Below, in pieces: positions 27,473 to 35,697 of a stretch of DNA of 64,000 nt. Each line of letters begins with the position of its first letter. The stretch's first letter is position 1. The notes below the pieces were generated by a model that saw nothing but the letters and a program-made list of their open reading frames with translations, did no database searches and had not been told where the DNA came from. The position numbers were made by a program, and so were the translations under genes. This DNA comes from Roseiconus lacunae (GTDB lineage: Bacteria; Planctomycetota; Planctomycetia; Pirellulales; Pirellulaceae): assembly GCF_008312935.1 (NCBI RefSeq), contig NZ_VSZO01000053.1:496001-560000 (forward strand), read 5' to 3'.

Positions 27473-29485
27473 ATGCATATGAATCAATCACCACCGGTCG
27501 ATCGAGTCTATCGCATTCTTGTGATCACACCGGATCAACAAGCATTCGAGGAATTTTCGATTGCATTTTGCGAGGGGCAGCAGGTCGAACGAGGGCAAGT
27601 TCGATTCAGCTTGCACCACGCGACCGAACCGAATCGCAGCATCTTAGCCCTGTCAGAACTCGATCCCGATGTTGTCGTACTTGATGAAACGATGCAGTAT
27701 GGCGGTCGCCAGTCAGCCGCGGAAGCGATCGCGAGTGAAAAACCACGCGTACCAATCGTTGTCCTGACGGATCAAAGCAGTGAGTTCGTGGCATCCAATG
27801 TCTTCTACGGCAACGTCTGCAATTTTATCAACAAGTCAAAGCTGCGTTTTGAACCGTTATTCGCAATCATTCGCGACGCGATCTCAACCGGTGGCACCTT
27901 TGCAACGGTTCGCTCGTCACGGTTGTCGGTATTGATTCTCGACGCGGATGTCGCCGACCGAACCTGGCTCGCAGCACAAATCGAGCAGTTGCCAAGCCTA
28001 CAATGCCGACCACTGATCGCGGATTCGATCGAATCGGCTAGCAAACTTCTGAAACGATCCGCGATAGATTGTGTTTTAATCAATGAAAGGCTGCCCGGCG
28101 AAGATGCCGCCGGATTCATCGGTCAACTCTCGACACGTCAGCCGTTTTTGCCACTCATCGCGATGGCTGACAGTCGGCAGGAATCGCTATCCTTTGAGGC
28201 AATTCGAAGTGGCGCTAAGCACCATTTGGTCAAGGCGAATCTCACTCCAGAATTACTCGAAGCGGCCATACGTTCGGCGGTCGATCAGAAAGAGCTTGAG
28301 AGCAAAATCGCGCAGCGCGATGCGTTTATCTATGCCTGCCAACAAAAAGAAGCCCAGTGGCAAGAGCGACTTGAGCTTGTCGTCTCGTCCGCGAACGCGG
28401 TGATATGGGACATCGATTATCCGACAGGAATCGTGACCGTCAATGATTGCTTCACAGACGTCTTCGGCTTTGAAGTTGACGAACATACCACGACGATCGC
28501 GTCGATCGTAAAATTGCTCCACCCGGAATACGATCCGAGTGAAATACTTTGCGGTGACCATCGACCCGAAGTTGATCTTTGCGAGTCGATCGTCCGAATG
28601 CGCTGTCGAGATGATTCATGGAAGTGGATCCAGTCGCGAGGCAAAATCGTCGAACGAGATGCGACAGGCAAGCCGCTTCGTGCGGCCGGAATTTTTCTCG
28701 ACGTCACCAACCAAAAAGAAAATGCAGACGAAGTGCTGCGAAAAAATGAGGAGCTGCAACGGTTTGCCCATGTCACCTCGCATGACCTCCGCGAACCGCT
28801 ACGCATGATCACGTGTTTTACAGAACTCTTGCGTGAAGAATATGCAGACCAACTTGACGCGGACGCTCAACGCTACATCGCGTTCGCCAATGACAACGCA
28901 AAACGGATGCAAGCTCTGATCAACGATCTGCTAGAGTATTCTCGCTTTGGTACGCTGAACGAACAGCCAACACTGGTCAATCTAAATTCGGTGCTGGACA
29001 AAATCTCCAATGATCTTTCCATTGCCATTCTTGAATCCAACGCAACTTTGACAATCGGTGATCTGCCTAGTGTCCGTTGCGTCGAAACAAAAATGTACTC
29101 GCTGCTTCAAAACTTGATCGCAAATTCAATCAAGTACAGGGACCCGAGCCGATCGCTATCGATCGATGTCCAGGCGAAATGCGACAACGGATTCACCGTC
29201 ATTTCGGTGACCGACAATGGCATCGGGATGGAGCAAAAGTTTGAATCAAAGGTGTTCGAGCCGTTTCAACGGCTGCACGGAAGAGAGGAATACTCAGGGA
29301 CAGGGATTGGCCTGGCTATTTGTAAGCGGATTGTCAACGAATTGGGCGGCCGGATCTCAGTCAAGGCACAGAAAGGACTCGGCGCAACGTTTTCGTTTAC
29401 CGTCCCGGACCATCTGATCGAACAACCCAGTCCGGTGATTCCCAAGCATCATCAACGGCGATCGGCACGCTTGATGCGAGTTTAG
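27473..29485 (+). CDS. PAS histidine kinase with two receiver-like domains
   Basis: 670-aa cytoplasmic sensor kinase. Residues about 14-140 and 149-275 are receiver-like folds. The first keeps a phosphoacceptor-type Asp (VVVLDETM) but lacks the acidic pair. In the second that Asp is Asn (CVLINERLPG), so it is probably a pseudo-receiver. A PAS domain (about 310-425, ending IFLDVTNQKE) precedes a HisKA helix of the SHDLREPLR type with H437, and a HATPase domain (N-box QNLIANSIKYR, DNGIGM, GTGIGLAICKRIV). The H-box style is that of phytochrome-like kinases, but no chromophore domain is present. It is monocistronic, facing the minus-strand receiver operon end to end. Confidence 0.9.
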   Translation: MHMNQSPPVDRVYRILVITPDQQAFEEFSIAFCEGQQVERGQVRFSLHHATEPNRSILALSELDPDVVVLDETMQYGGRQSAAEAIASEKPRVPIVVLTDQSSEFVASNVFYGNVCNFINKSKLRFEPLFAIIRDAISTGGTFATVRSSRLSVLILDADVADRTWLAAQIEQLPSLQCRPLIADSIESASKLLKRSAIDCVLINERLPGEDAAGFIGQLSTRQPFLPLIAMADSRQESLSFEAIRSGAKHHLVKANLTPELLEAAIRSAVDQKELESKIAQRDAFIYACQQKEAQWQERLELVVSSANAVIWDIDYPTGIVTVNDCFTDVFGFEVDEHTTTIASIVKLLHPEYDPSEILCGDHRPEVDLCESIVRMRCRDDSWKWIQSRGKIVERDATGKPLRAAGIFLDVTNQKENADEVLRKNEELQRFAHVTSHDLREPLRMITCFTELLREEYADQLDADAQRYIAFANDNAKRMQALINDLLEYSRFGTLNEQPTLVNLNSVLDKISNDLSIAILESNATLTIGDLPSVRCVETKMYSLLQNLIANSIKYRDPSRSLSIDVQAKCDNGFTVISVTDNGIGMEQKFESKVFEPFQRLHGREEYSGTGIGLAICKRIVNELGGRISVKAQKGLGATFSFTVPDHLIEQPSPVIPKHHQRRSARLMRV

Positions 29486-29552
29486 TTTGAGTGGTAGCAC
29501 CGAAGCGACAAACGCCTCTGAGTGGTCCGTCTACACCAAGTCTCAGGGTTCG

Positions 29553-29655
29553 GGCATCAGCCGACGGGCGTTATCCATGGTCACTACACAGAAACCGTGG
29601 CTAACGCCATTCGGCTGATCCTGTATGAGGTAACCGTGGCCAACGCCATTCGGCG
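29553..29655. repeat. dispersed inverted repeat, copy 2
   Basis: Left arm about 29556-29580 (ATCAGCCGACGGGCGTTATC) and right arm about 29592-29619 (AACCGTGGCTAACGCCATTC) are inverted. A second right-arm-like unit follows at about 29632-29655 (AACCGTGGCCAACGCCATTC), making a partial tandem. Confidence 0.65.
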
Positions 29656-29663
29656 TTAAACAA

Positions 29664-29700
29664 CGAACGCCTTGAGAGTTCCATTCTCTCAAGGCGTTCG
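29664..29700 (-). terminator. probable terminator hairpin of the minus-strand receiver operon
   Basis: Perfect 15-bp stem (CGAACGCCTTGAGAG / CTCTCAAGGCGTTCG) with a 7-nt loop. Read on the minus strand it lies about 120 nt past the stop at 29821 and is followed by TTGTTTAACG, a weak U tract. On the plus strand no T run follows, so the minus orientation is favoured. Confidence 0.5.
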
Positions 29701-29820
29701 CTAGGCTTGGCAACCAAACATGTTCTGCAGGACACCCATCTGCCCCTATTCAAATGAATGTTTGACAGTTGACGGTCGCCGCCCTCGCTCCCCGTGCGAG
29801 GCGGGTCATCGCGTGATCTG

Positions 29821-30714
29821 CTAGGCACAGACCAACGTGCGGCGCTGCAATTCACCCCAAAGTTGATCCCAAGTACAAGGCTTATTTAGAAAGCCGGCCG
29901 CACCGATGTTAAGCACTTTTCGCTTGAGTGCGTTGTTGACGTGTCCCGTGACGACAATCACGGGAATTTCCTTGGTCAAAGGATTGTCTTTCAGACGTCC
30001 CAGAACGTAGTCACCATGCACGTCATGCATTTCGTAATCCAGGATGATCGCCTGGACGTCGGATTGGACGGCTTCGCGAAAACCTTGAAGGCCTTCGAGG
30101 GCATGTCGGACCTGTATGCCTTTTCCTTCGAGACGCCGTCTTAGCACGTCGCCCCAAGCCGGGTCGTCATCGATGATCAGCACCGATGGTTGCTGATCGA
30201 GTGTGGGCTGTGTCTGATCGCCAAAGTCGGCGTCGGCGTCTGCTTTGAGCTCTAGAGCATCCAGAAAGTCTTCCACCGAAAATTCTTCCTCTTCGACGAT
30301 CGGCGCGTCTTCAGATTCCGCAACTGGTTCGCCCGATGTGAGATCGAGATTGTCACGAATGATCGATTCAATTTGTGGCCATATCGATCCAGACTTCGCA
30401 ATGTAGTGTGCGGAGATCTTTCGGCAACGTTCCTTGATCGCTTCGTCTTGCTGGCCGGTCAAGACGATCAAGGGGATCGATTGTAGGTCCGCGTGTGTCG
30501 CAATCATTTCGCAGACAGCCATGCCGTTACCTCGCGGCATGTTGACATCCATGCAGACCATGTCTGGTCGTAGGACATTGGTCGTGGTGAGTGCGGCCAT
30601 CGCGTTTCGTGCGTAAACGACCTCGATGTTCGGGCTAATCGCCTTGCACTTCGCGACGAGGATTCGAAGAAGATCCGGATCATCGTCGGCGAATAAGATT
30701 GTCTTGGGAGTCAT
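29821..30714 (-). CDS. double receiver-domain response regulator
   Basis: 297-aa protein made of two receiver domains and nothing else. REC1 (about 1-125) has ADDDP, phosphoacceptor in CMDVNMPRGNG and the switch VLTG. A short acidic linker (VEEEEFSVEDFLDAL) leads to REC2 (about 180-297), with IDDDPAWGD, ILDYEMHDVHG, VVTG and the Lys in LNKPC. There is no output domain, so it probably relays phosphate or titrates partners. The ATG at 30714 (MTPKTILFADDD) fits the fold better than the upstream in-frame ATG at 30759, which would overlap the previous gene's end region. Confidence 0.88.
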   Translation of the reverse strand: MTPKTILFADDDPDLLRILVAKCKAISPNIEVVYARNAMAALTTTNVLRPDMVCMDVNMPRGNGMAVCEMIATHADLQSIPLIVLTGQQDEAIKERCRKISAHYIAKSGSIWPQIESIIRDNLDLTSGEPVAESEDAPIVEEEEFSVEDFLDALELKADADADFGDQTQPTLDQQPSVLIIDDDPAWGDVLRRRLEGKGIQVRHALEGLQGFREAVQSDVQAIILDYEMHDVHGDYVLGRLKDNPLTKEIPVIVVTGHVNNALKRKVLNIGAAGFLNKPCTWDQLWGELQRRTLVCA

Positions 30715-30762
30715 CGTTGTCAAACTCGTGTAAAAGGATTGATTGACGATCGAATCCATGGA

Positions 30763-31122
30763 TCAAACGATCGCTTTGACTGCGTCATGCAGTCGTGAAA
30801 ACTGAAACGGCTTGGGGACAAAAAACCTTGCTCCGGCATCGATCGTTGTTCGCTTGTCGGCAACGCTTGCGGAGAGCATGATGACTGGGATATCTGCCGT
30901 TTCGGCGTCATCTTTCAGGACACGTAGTGCTTGCATGCCATCCATTTGAGGCATACGGACATCCATCAAAATGGCATTCGGATGATGTTGTTTCGCCATA
31001 CGTACCCCTTCGGCGCCATTTTCAGCAGTCATGGTCGCATAGCCTTTCGATTTCAGGCGTAGTTGCACGCTGCTCGTTATTTGCGCTTCGTCATCTACAA
31101 TCAGGATCAATTGATCAGGCAT
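30763..31122 (-). CDS. single-domain response regulator (CheY-like)
   Basis: 119-aa stand-alone receiver. It has the acid pocket (IVDDEAQ), phosphoacceptor Asp (ILMDVRMPQMDG), the Ser/Thr switch (MLSAS) and the conserved Lys (VPKPF). It overlaps the upstream kinase gene by 8 bp and precedes the double receiver, so all are co-transcribed. It is a candidate phosphate shuttle from the upstream kinase. Confidence 0.9.
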   Translation of the reverse strand: MPDQLILIVDDEAQITSSVQLRLKSKGYATMTAENGAEGVRMAKQHHPNAILMDVRMPQMDGMQALRVLKDDAETADIPVIMLSASVADKRTTIDAGARFFVPKPFQFSRLHDAVKAIV

Positions 31123-32650
31123 AGCAGATTTCCTCCGTTCGACAGTTCACTGTTTCGGCAAGATCGCGGACCGCATCGCCAATCGTCCATGTGCGACCGA
31201 CGGTAATCTGAACGTCAGAGAGTGGGCCCAGCGGTCGATTCCGGCTTAGAAATTCGTGTTCGTTTAAAATGCGTTTTCTAACGGTCTCAACCTCGAAGCG
31301 AGGTGTGTTGACCAGCAGCATCCATCGGTTTCGTTCGGCACGAAAGACAAAGTCAAACGGGCGGACGAGATACCTCAGGAACGAATCGATTTCGTCGGAT
31401 TCGTCGGTGGAATCGCATGTGACGACGATCTCGTTAACGGTGTCACATCCGTCAGGCTGAACCTTTAACCATTCCAAATAGCGTCGAACCAGTCGAACGG
31501 GATCGAAAATGGGGACGGTAAAGCGAAACGTGCTGCCTTCGTTAACCACGCTGTCCACGGCCATGGTGCCGAAGTTTAGGTTCACCAGTGTCTGGGCAAT
31601 GTTCAGGCCCAGGCCGAAGCCTTTCGTGCTGTGGTAGGTGGGGGTGTTACAAAGTTGGGAGAAACGCTCGAAGATCTCCTCTAACTTCTCCGGCGGAATA
31701 CCGGGACCGTCATCTGTGATTGCGAATTCAACTTCGGATTCATTGGTTTGCCGAACATCGATCGACACGTGTCCTTTTTCGCTTGCGAATTTCAGGGCAT
31801 TGATCGAGAGGTTGATAATCACGCGACCGATTTTTTCGGCGTCGCAATAGATCATTGGCAGATCAGGTTGAATCGACGTCGATAACTCAACGCCACGGAC
31901 CAGAGCTTTTCGCATCAAGGATGACTCGACATGATCGATGATTTCTTCCGCCGAGTGCTCGTCGCGTGAAATCCCCATCACACCAGACTCAAGTCGACTG
32001 ACGTCCAACATGTCGTTGACCATGTTGTTCAAATCGTTTCCACGATCAGCGATGACATCCAGGAAACGCCGTTGTTCGTCGTTGACGTCCCCCACGATTC
32101 CTTCACCGATGATGGAAGCGTACTCGATGATGACAGTTAACGGGGTTCGGAATTCGTGCGAGATATTGTCGATCGACTGCTGTGCCGCCTCGCAGAGTTC
32201 TTGCAGCTTGGCATTCTTCTTCTCCAGCAGCTCCTTGCTCTCTTCTAAGTCCGCCAGCAAGCGTTCGTTCTCAGACCACATGGCCTGTCGTTCGACCGAA
32301 TGCCGAATACTGCGGTTGAGTGTGTATTCGTTGGCGTGGTCTTTGACAATGTAGTCCTGCGCCCCGCGGCGAATCGCTTCGACCGCCAATTCATCGTCGG
32401 TCAGGGAAGTCAATACGACCACCGGTGTTGTCGGTAGTGTCTCGACCAGCTTCTCGACGCTTGCGAGGTCGCACGCGTCGGGCAGCGTCAGGTCCGTCAA
32501 GATGATGTCAAACGATTCCAGGTCAGGGCGATCGAGAGCGGCGCCGAGCCAATTTTCGGTGTGAAAATCACACACGCAACTCGACTGTTTAAGTGCGCGA
32601 CCGATCAGTTCTATGTCACCCGGATTGTCTTCAATCAACAGTATTTTCAT
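31115..32650 (-). CDS. receiver-histidine kinase with unusual C-terminal extension
   Basis: 511-aa cytoplasmic kinase. An N-terminal receiver (IEDNPGD; D53 in LTDLTLP; VVLTS; IVKDH) is joined by a coiled coil (about 118-158) to a HisKA helix (H165, SHEFRTPL) and a HATPase domain (INLSINALKFA, DDGPGIPPEKLEEIFERF, GFGLGLNIAQTLV). About 125 residues follow the kinase core (from about 388) with no clear family; the pattern RPFDFVFRAERNRWMLLVNTPR vaguely recalls a degenerate GGDEF fold (weak inference). The start overlaps the preceding receiver gene by 4 bp. It has no membrane segment, so the input must be another protein's receiver phosphorylation or a ligand in the cytoplasm. Confidence 0.88.
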   Translation of the reverse strand: MKILLIEDNPGDIELIGRALKQSSCVCDFHTENWLGAALDRPDLESFDIILTDLTLPDACDLASVEKLVETLPTTPVVVLTSLTDDELAVEAIRRGAQDYIVKDHANEYTLNRSIRHSVERQAMWSENERLLADLEESKELLEKKNAKLQELCEAAQQSIDNISHEFRTPLTVIIEYASIIGEGIVGDVNDEQRRFLDVIADRGNDLNNMVNDMLDVSRLESGVMGISRDEHSAEEIIDHVESSLMRKALVRGVELSTSIQPDLPMIYCDAEKIGRVIINLSINALKFASEKGHVSIDVRQTNESEVEFAITDDGPGIPPEKLEEIFERFSQLCNTPTYHSTKGFGLGLNIAQTLVNLNFGTMAVDSVVNEGSTFRFTVPIFDPVRLVRRYLEWLKVQPDGCDTVNEIVVTCDSTDESDEIDSFLRYLVRPFDFVFRAERNRWMLLVNTPRFEVETVRKRILNEHEFLSRNRPLGPLSDVQITVGRTWTIGDAVRDLAETVNCRTEEICYA

Positions 32651-33171
32651 TGTGCCCTCCTGCGCATCCGCCGACGTCGTTTCTCAAACGTCGATCGTTC
32701 GTCTGGTGGAATTTCCGGGACTTGGATGTAACGCGAAATGACTTCCAGCAAATCGCAAAACTCGACCGGCTTGGTCAAGAATTCATCGGCCCCGGCGGTA
32801 AGGATTTGTTTCCGTAGCTTCGGATCTCGCATCCCGGTCAAAACGATGACGGGAATCTGTTCGGTACATGTGTTCGCCCGAATCGATGAAAGCACGAATT
32901 CACCGTTGCCGTTGGGCATCGCCAAATCCATGATGATCAGATCGGGATGGTTGGTGGTCGCTTCCCAGAACCCTTGCGTGCCAAAATATGCTGGGTTTAC
33001 GTCGAGTCCGTATCTGCCTAGCCTGAGTTGAATCGAGCGCGAGACGTCGGGATCGTCGTCGATACAAAGGATTCGTGGAGCTTGATTACCGCTCGCCTTC
33101 GTCGAAGGCTGAACGGATTTGGAGGTCGATGGATAGGTCGATTTCGCTTTCGTCGCAGTTGCAGTAGTCAT
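32647..33171 (-). CDS. receiver-domain protein, first gene of signalling operon
   Basis: 174-aa protein: about 40 residues rich in T/S/K/A, a receiver domain (CIDDDPDVSR; IIMDLAMPNGNGEF; VVLTGM; LTKPV) and a basic tail (RRRRMRRRAQ). The tail may bind nucleic acid or membrane, but no known output domain is present. It opens the operon that continues to 29821, with a 4-bp overlap to the next gene. Confidence 0.88.
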   Translation of the reverse strand: MTTATATKAKSTYPSTSKSVQPSTKASGNQAPRILCIDDDPDVSRSIQLRLGRYGLDVNPAYFGTQGFWEATTNHPDLIIMDLAMPNGNGEFVLSSIRANTCTEQIPVIVLTGMRDPKLRKQILTAGADEFLTKPVEFCDLLEVISRYIQVPEIPPDERSTFEKRRRRMRRRAQ

Positions 33172-33238
33172 GCTGTTCTCCCGGAGAACCCAGCGGGGGT
33201 TTCAAGATGATGTGAGTCAAATTCAGGCCATTGAATCG

Positions 33239-33306
33239 ATGGCCTCTCTAGAGTTCTTGTCGTTATCATTGAAGCCGTACGGCTTGCGGATAATGGCCTC
33301 TAGAGT
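33239..33306. promoter_or_regulatory. repeat/palindrome cluster upstream of signalling operon
   Basis: A direct repeat (ATGGCCTCTCTAGAGT at 33239-33254 and ATGGCCTCTAGAGT at 33293-33306) brackets a perfect 14-bp palindrome (AAGCCGTACGGCTT, 33272-33285). The cluster lies 68-135 bp upstream of the operon's first start codon. It looks like an operator or activator site; the binding protein is unknown. Confidence 0.4.
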
Positions 33307-33441
33307 CTCACATTGCGGGGAGAATGATGCGTCGTGATTGGTGACGCGGAAGTAATCGCTACACAATTTACACTACGGTCAAACCACAGTATGTCAAGCA
33401 ATCTGTGTCTAAGATCATCCGCATTCCCCCCGAAATGCGAT

Positions 33442-35031
33442 TTACGATTGGTTTGCCTTCTGCGGCCGTTGGCTGATCGTTTGCTGAGATTGGTTGGCCC
33501 CATCGATGATGTCGCGAAGCTCGTGAATCATCTCTTCGATGCCGACCACCGAGTCTCGGCTGCTTTTAATTTGCAAGGCGTTTACCTGGGCGTGGTCGGC
33601 AATATTGTCGACCTGGGATGCCAGGTTTTCGCCGACCGCCGCGACCTCGTTGATGCTACGGCTAATCTCTGCCGTCGTCGCGCTTTGTTCGTCGACCGCC
33701 GATGCGATCGATTGCTGTGACTCGGACATGCGGCCGATGATTTCTTGGATCTTTCGGACTGAATCTGTTACCACACTACTGTCGGACTGGATTTCAGAAA
33801 TCGCTTGGGTAATGCTTTGTGTCGCTTTGCTCGTTTCGTTGGCTAGGTCTTTGACTTCGTTAGCGACAACGGCAAAGCCTTTCCCTGCCTCGCCTGCCCT
33901 TGCCGCCTCGATCGTTGCGTTCAGGGCCAGTAGGTTCGTCTGCTCTGCAAGCCCGTTGATGATCCCAATCACGTTCTCAATCTTGCGATTGCTTTCAAGT
34001 AGGTGTTCGATAGCGCAGGTCGTTTCTTGTGATTCCTGAACGGCATTGGCGGCGACCACGGACGCTTGGTTCATGTTTTCCGAAATATCGGCGATGCTGA
34101 TGGTCATCTCTTTCGACGCCGACGCGAGGGCGCTCACGCTCGAAGAGATATCGGCGACCAAGGCTGACATCGAAGCGGAATCAAACGAAGTCGACTTTGC
34201 CGACTCTTCCAAACGGTCGCTTAGCTCATGTAAGTCGTGCGTCGCATCCTCGATCGCATGAGCGGACCGATACAAACGGGAAGTAACGGTGCGTTTGAGA
34301 ACGACCCAAGTAATGACCGCCGTCAACGTCAACCCGAAAAAGGCGACCAGCCCAACATTGAGCAACTGCTCCATCACGGCCGCATCAGCGTTATCAAGCG
34401 ACTGAATAATTTCAAAGGCCGCCGGGATATCGCCCGCCTTCCAGTTTTCCACCGCGACACCAGTCGGATCGGTTCCATTGTCGGTGCCCCAAGCGAGTCG
34501 TGAATCTTCGGACGAACCGTGACAGGGCAAACAGCTATCGGATACCCGGATCGGTCGAAAGTAATGAACGTTGTTGTTCGCATCGTCGACGTAGGTGTAC
34601 TCATCGAGCCCTTGACTTCGAATCGTTTTTAACGCTTCGGACTCTAGCTGGGTCGGACTGTATTCCGGGTCACGAGCGTTTTCGGCCGGAACGCGAAAGG
34701 TATACCCGCTCTCTTCTGACTTGTGCATCGCCGCGTGTTGGGCCGCGACGACCGGAAGCAACGCGTTCGCATCTTTGCGTCTCCCGGATTTGATCAGGGC
34801 GATGAATTCATCATGGGAAATGATTCCGTTTTCCCAGTCCTTCTTTCGTTGTTCCTCTGCGGCTTCGGTTTCCAAGCAGATCGCTCGAGCTTTCTCGATC
34901 GTTGTCTCCAGTGCGCGCTGGTGGCAATTCTTTTGAAAGACCCAGAATATCGCCGCGACCATCAGAAACGGGCCGGCAATGCAGATCGTGATGACGCGGT
35001 ACTGTAGCGGCAGATCCGTGTAGATGCGCAC
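33442..35031 (-). CDS. DUF3365 haem-binding chemoreceptor (MCP)
   Basis: 529-aa membrane receptor. TM1 is at about 13-32, a periplasmic DUF3365 (Tll0287-like) sensor domain at about 35-200 contains a covalent haem motif C167-L-P-C170-H171, TM2 is at about 223-245, then a cytoplasmic methyl-accepting domain with the conserved hairpin tip ([19 protein letters not shown], then [13 protein letters not shown]). No HAMP is clear after TM2. Such receptors are thought to sense redox state or gases such as NO or O2 through the haem. No cheA, cheW, cheR or cheB lies nearby. The receiver operon downstream on the same strand, about 270 bp away, is a candidate partner. Confidence 0.9.
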   Translation of the reverse strand: MRIYTDLPLQYRVITICIAGPFLMVAAIFWVFQKNCHQRALETTIEKARAICLETEAAEEQRKKDWENGIISHDEFIALIKSGRRKDANALLPVVAAQHAAMHKSEESGYTFRVPAENARDPEYSPTQLESEALKTIRSQGLDEYTYVDDANNNVHYFRPIRVSDSCLPCHGSSEDSRLAWGTDNGTDPTGVAVENWKAGDIPAAFEIIQSLDNADAAVMEQLLNVGLVAFFGLTLTAVITWVVLKRTVTSRLYRSAHAIEDATHDLHELSDRLEESAKSTSFDSASMSALVADISSSVSALASASKEMTISIADISENMNQASVVAANAVQESQETTCAIEHLLESNRKIENVIGIINGLAEQTNLLALNATIEAARAGEAGKGFAVVANEVKDLANETSKATQSITQAISEIQSDSSVVTDSVRKIQEIIGRMSESQQSIASAVDEQSATTAEISRSINEVAAVGENLASQVDNIADHAQVNALQIKSSRDSVVGIEEMIHELRDIIDGANQSQQTISQRPQKANQS

Positions 35032-35697
35032 TCCTGGCCTCAGCTGTTTCGATAGATCGTCAGGGTTTGTGATGTCATAGGGTTCGTTTCATCACGCAAT
35101 CGCAACCCGGAACGCTCGCGTGCGTCCGACACCCGCCAAAGTCAAATCGACTAATTCGCTGACCGATATCGAGCTTGCAGGCATCGCCCAAATGTGGGTC
35201 CAGGTTGTAGGCAATGAAGGTACCGCTCGACTCTAGATCGAAATCATCCTGCCGCTGCGAGTTGAAATCGTAATGGACAGAGATCCATACGGCGATTATC
35301 CCTAACCGTCATGCGGTGGGGCTGAAAACCGCCAAGACGATGTTCAAAGCGGCATGCGAGACGAAACGAGCGTTCCTTCTAAGCCTCACGATCGTTACGA
35401 CTGAATGTGATGCTAATCTCATCGAATTTGGTCGATCACTGAGGACGATGAACGCGATCAACCGAGTGTTGCGGTAGATCAAGCGTTGTCTTAAGCAGTT
35501 GAACACGAATGAATCGGCTTAAGTCATTTCACCCTCCCACTGGGAGCGTCGGGCTCTGCCGTCCGGAGCGGGCACCCTCTCCGGCCGTTTGCCCAGCCGT
35601 TTGCGCGTCCGACCCTTCCGCAAGCGGGAGCGTGTCTTCCAGATACTTAAACCCAAAGACACTTGCTTTACCTGCTTAGATGCCGTTCAAACGGCGT
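35032..35697. other. 666-bp intergenic region with orphan frame and GC-rich repeat-like tract
   Basis: A start-less open frame on the minus strand is described separately (35075-35298). Plus-strand sequence around 35530-35640 is a GC-rich tract with short inverted words (CCCACTGGGAG, GTCCGGAGCGGGC, CTCCGGCC) resembling intergenic repeats of related genomes. No gene is supported. Confidence 0.35.
35075..35298 (-). pseudogene. start-less open frame, possible gene remnant
   Basis: On the minus strand about 70 codons are open, reading VWISVHYDFNSQRQDDFDL early and ending CDCVMKRTL. No ATG, GTG or TTG lies near its 5' end, and the frame is closed upstream by TGA. It ends 43 bp before the chemoreceptor start. 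It could be a decayed gene or chance. I know no family. Confidence 0.25.

Larger units (their letters stand above)
29486..29820. other. convergent intergenic region with repeat and hairpin
   Basis: Between two converging signalling genes. It contains a copy of the dispersed inverted repeat (29553-29655) and a perfect 15-bp hairpin (29664-29700), both listed separately. No gene is seen. Confidence 0.5.
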
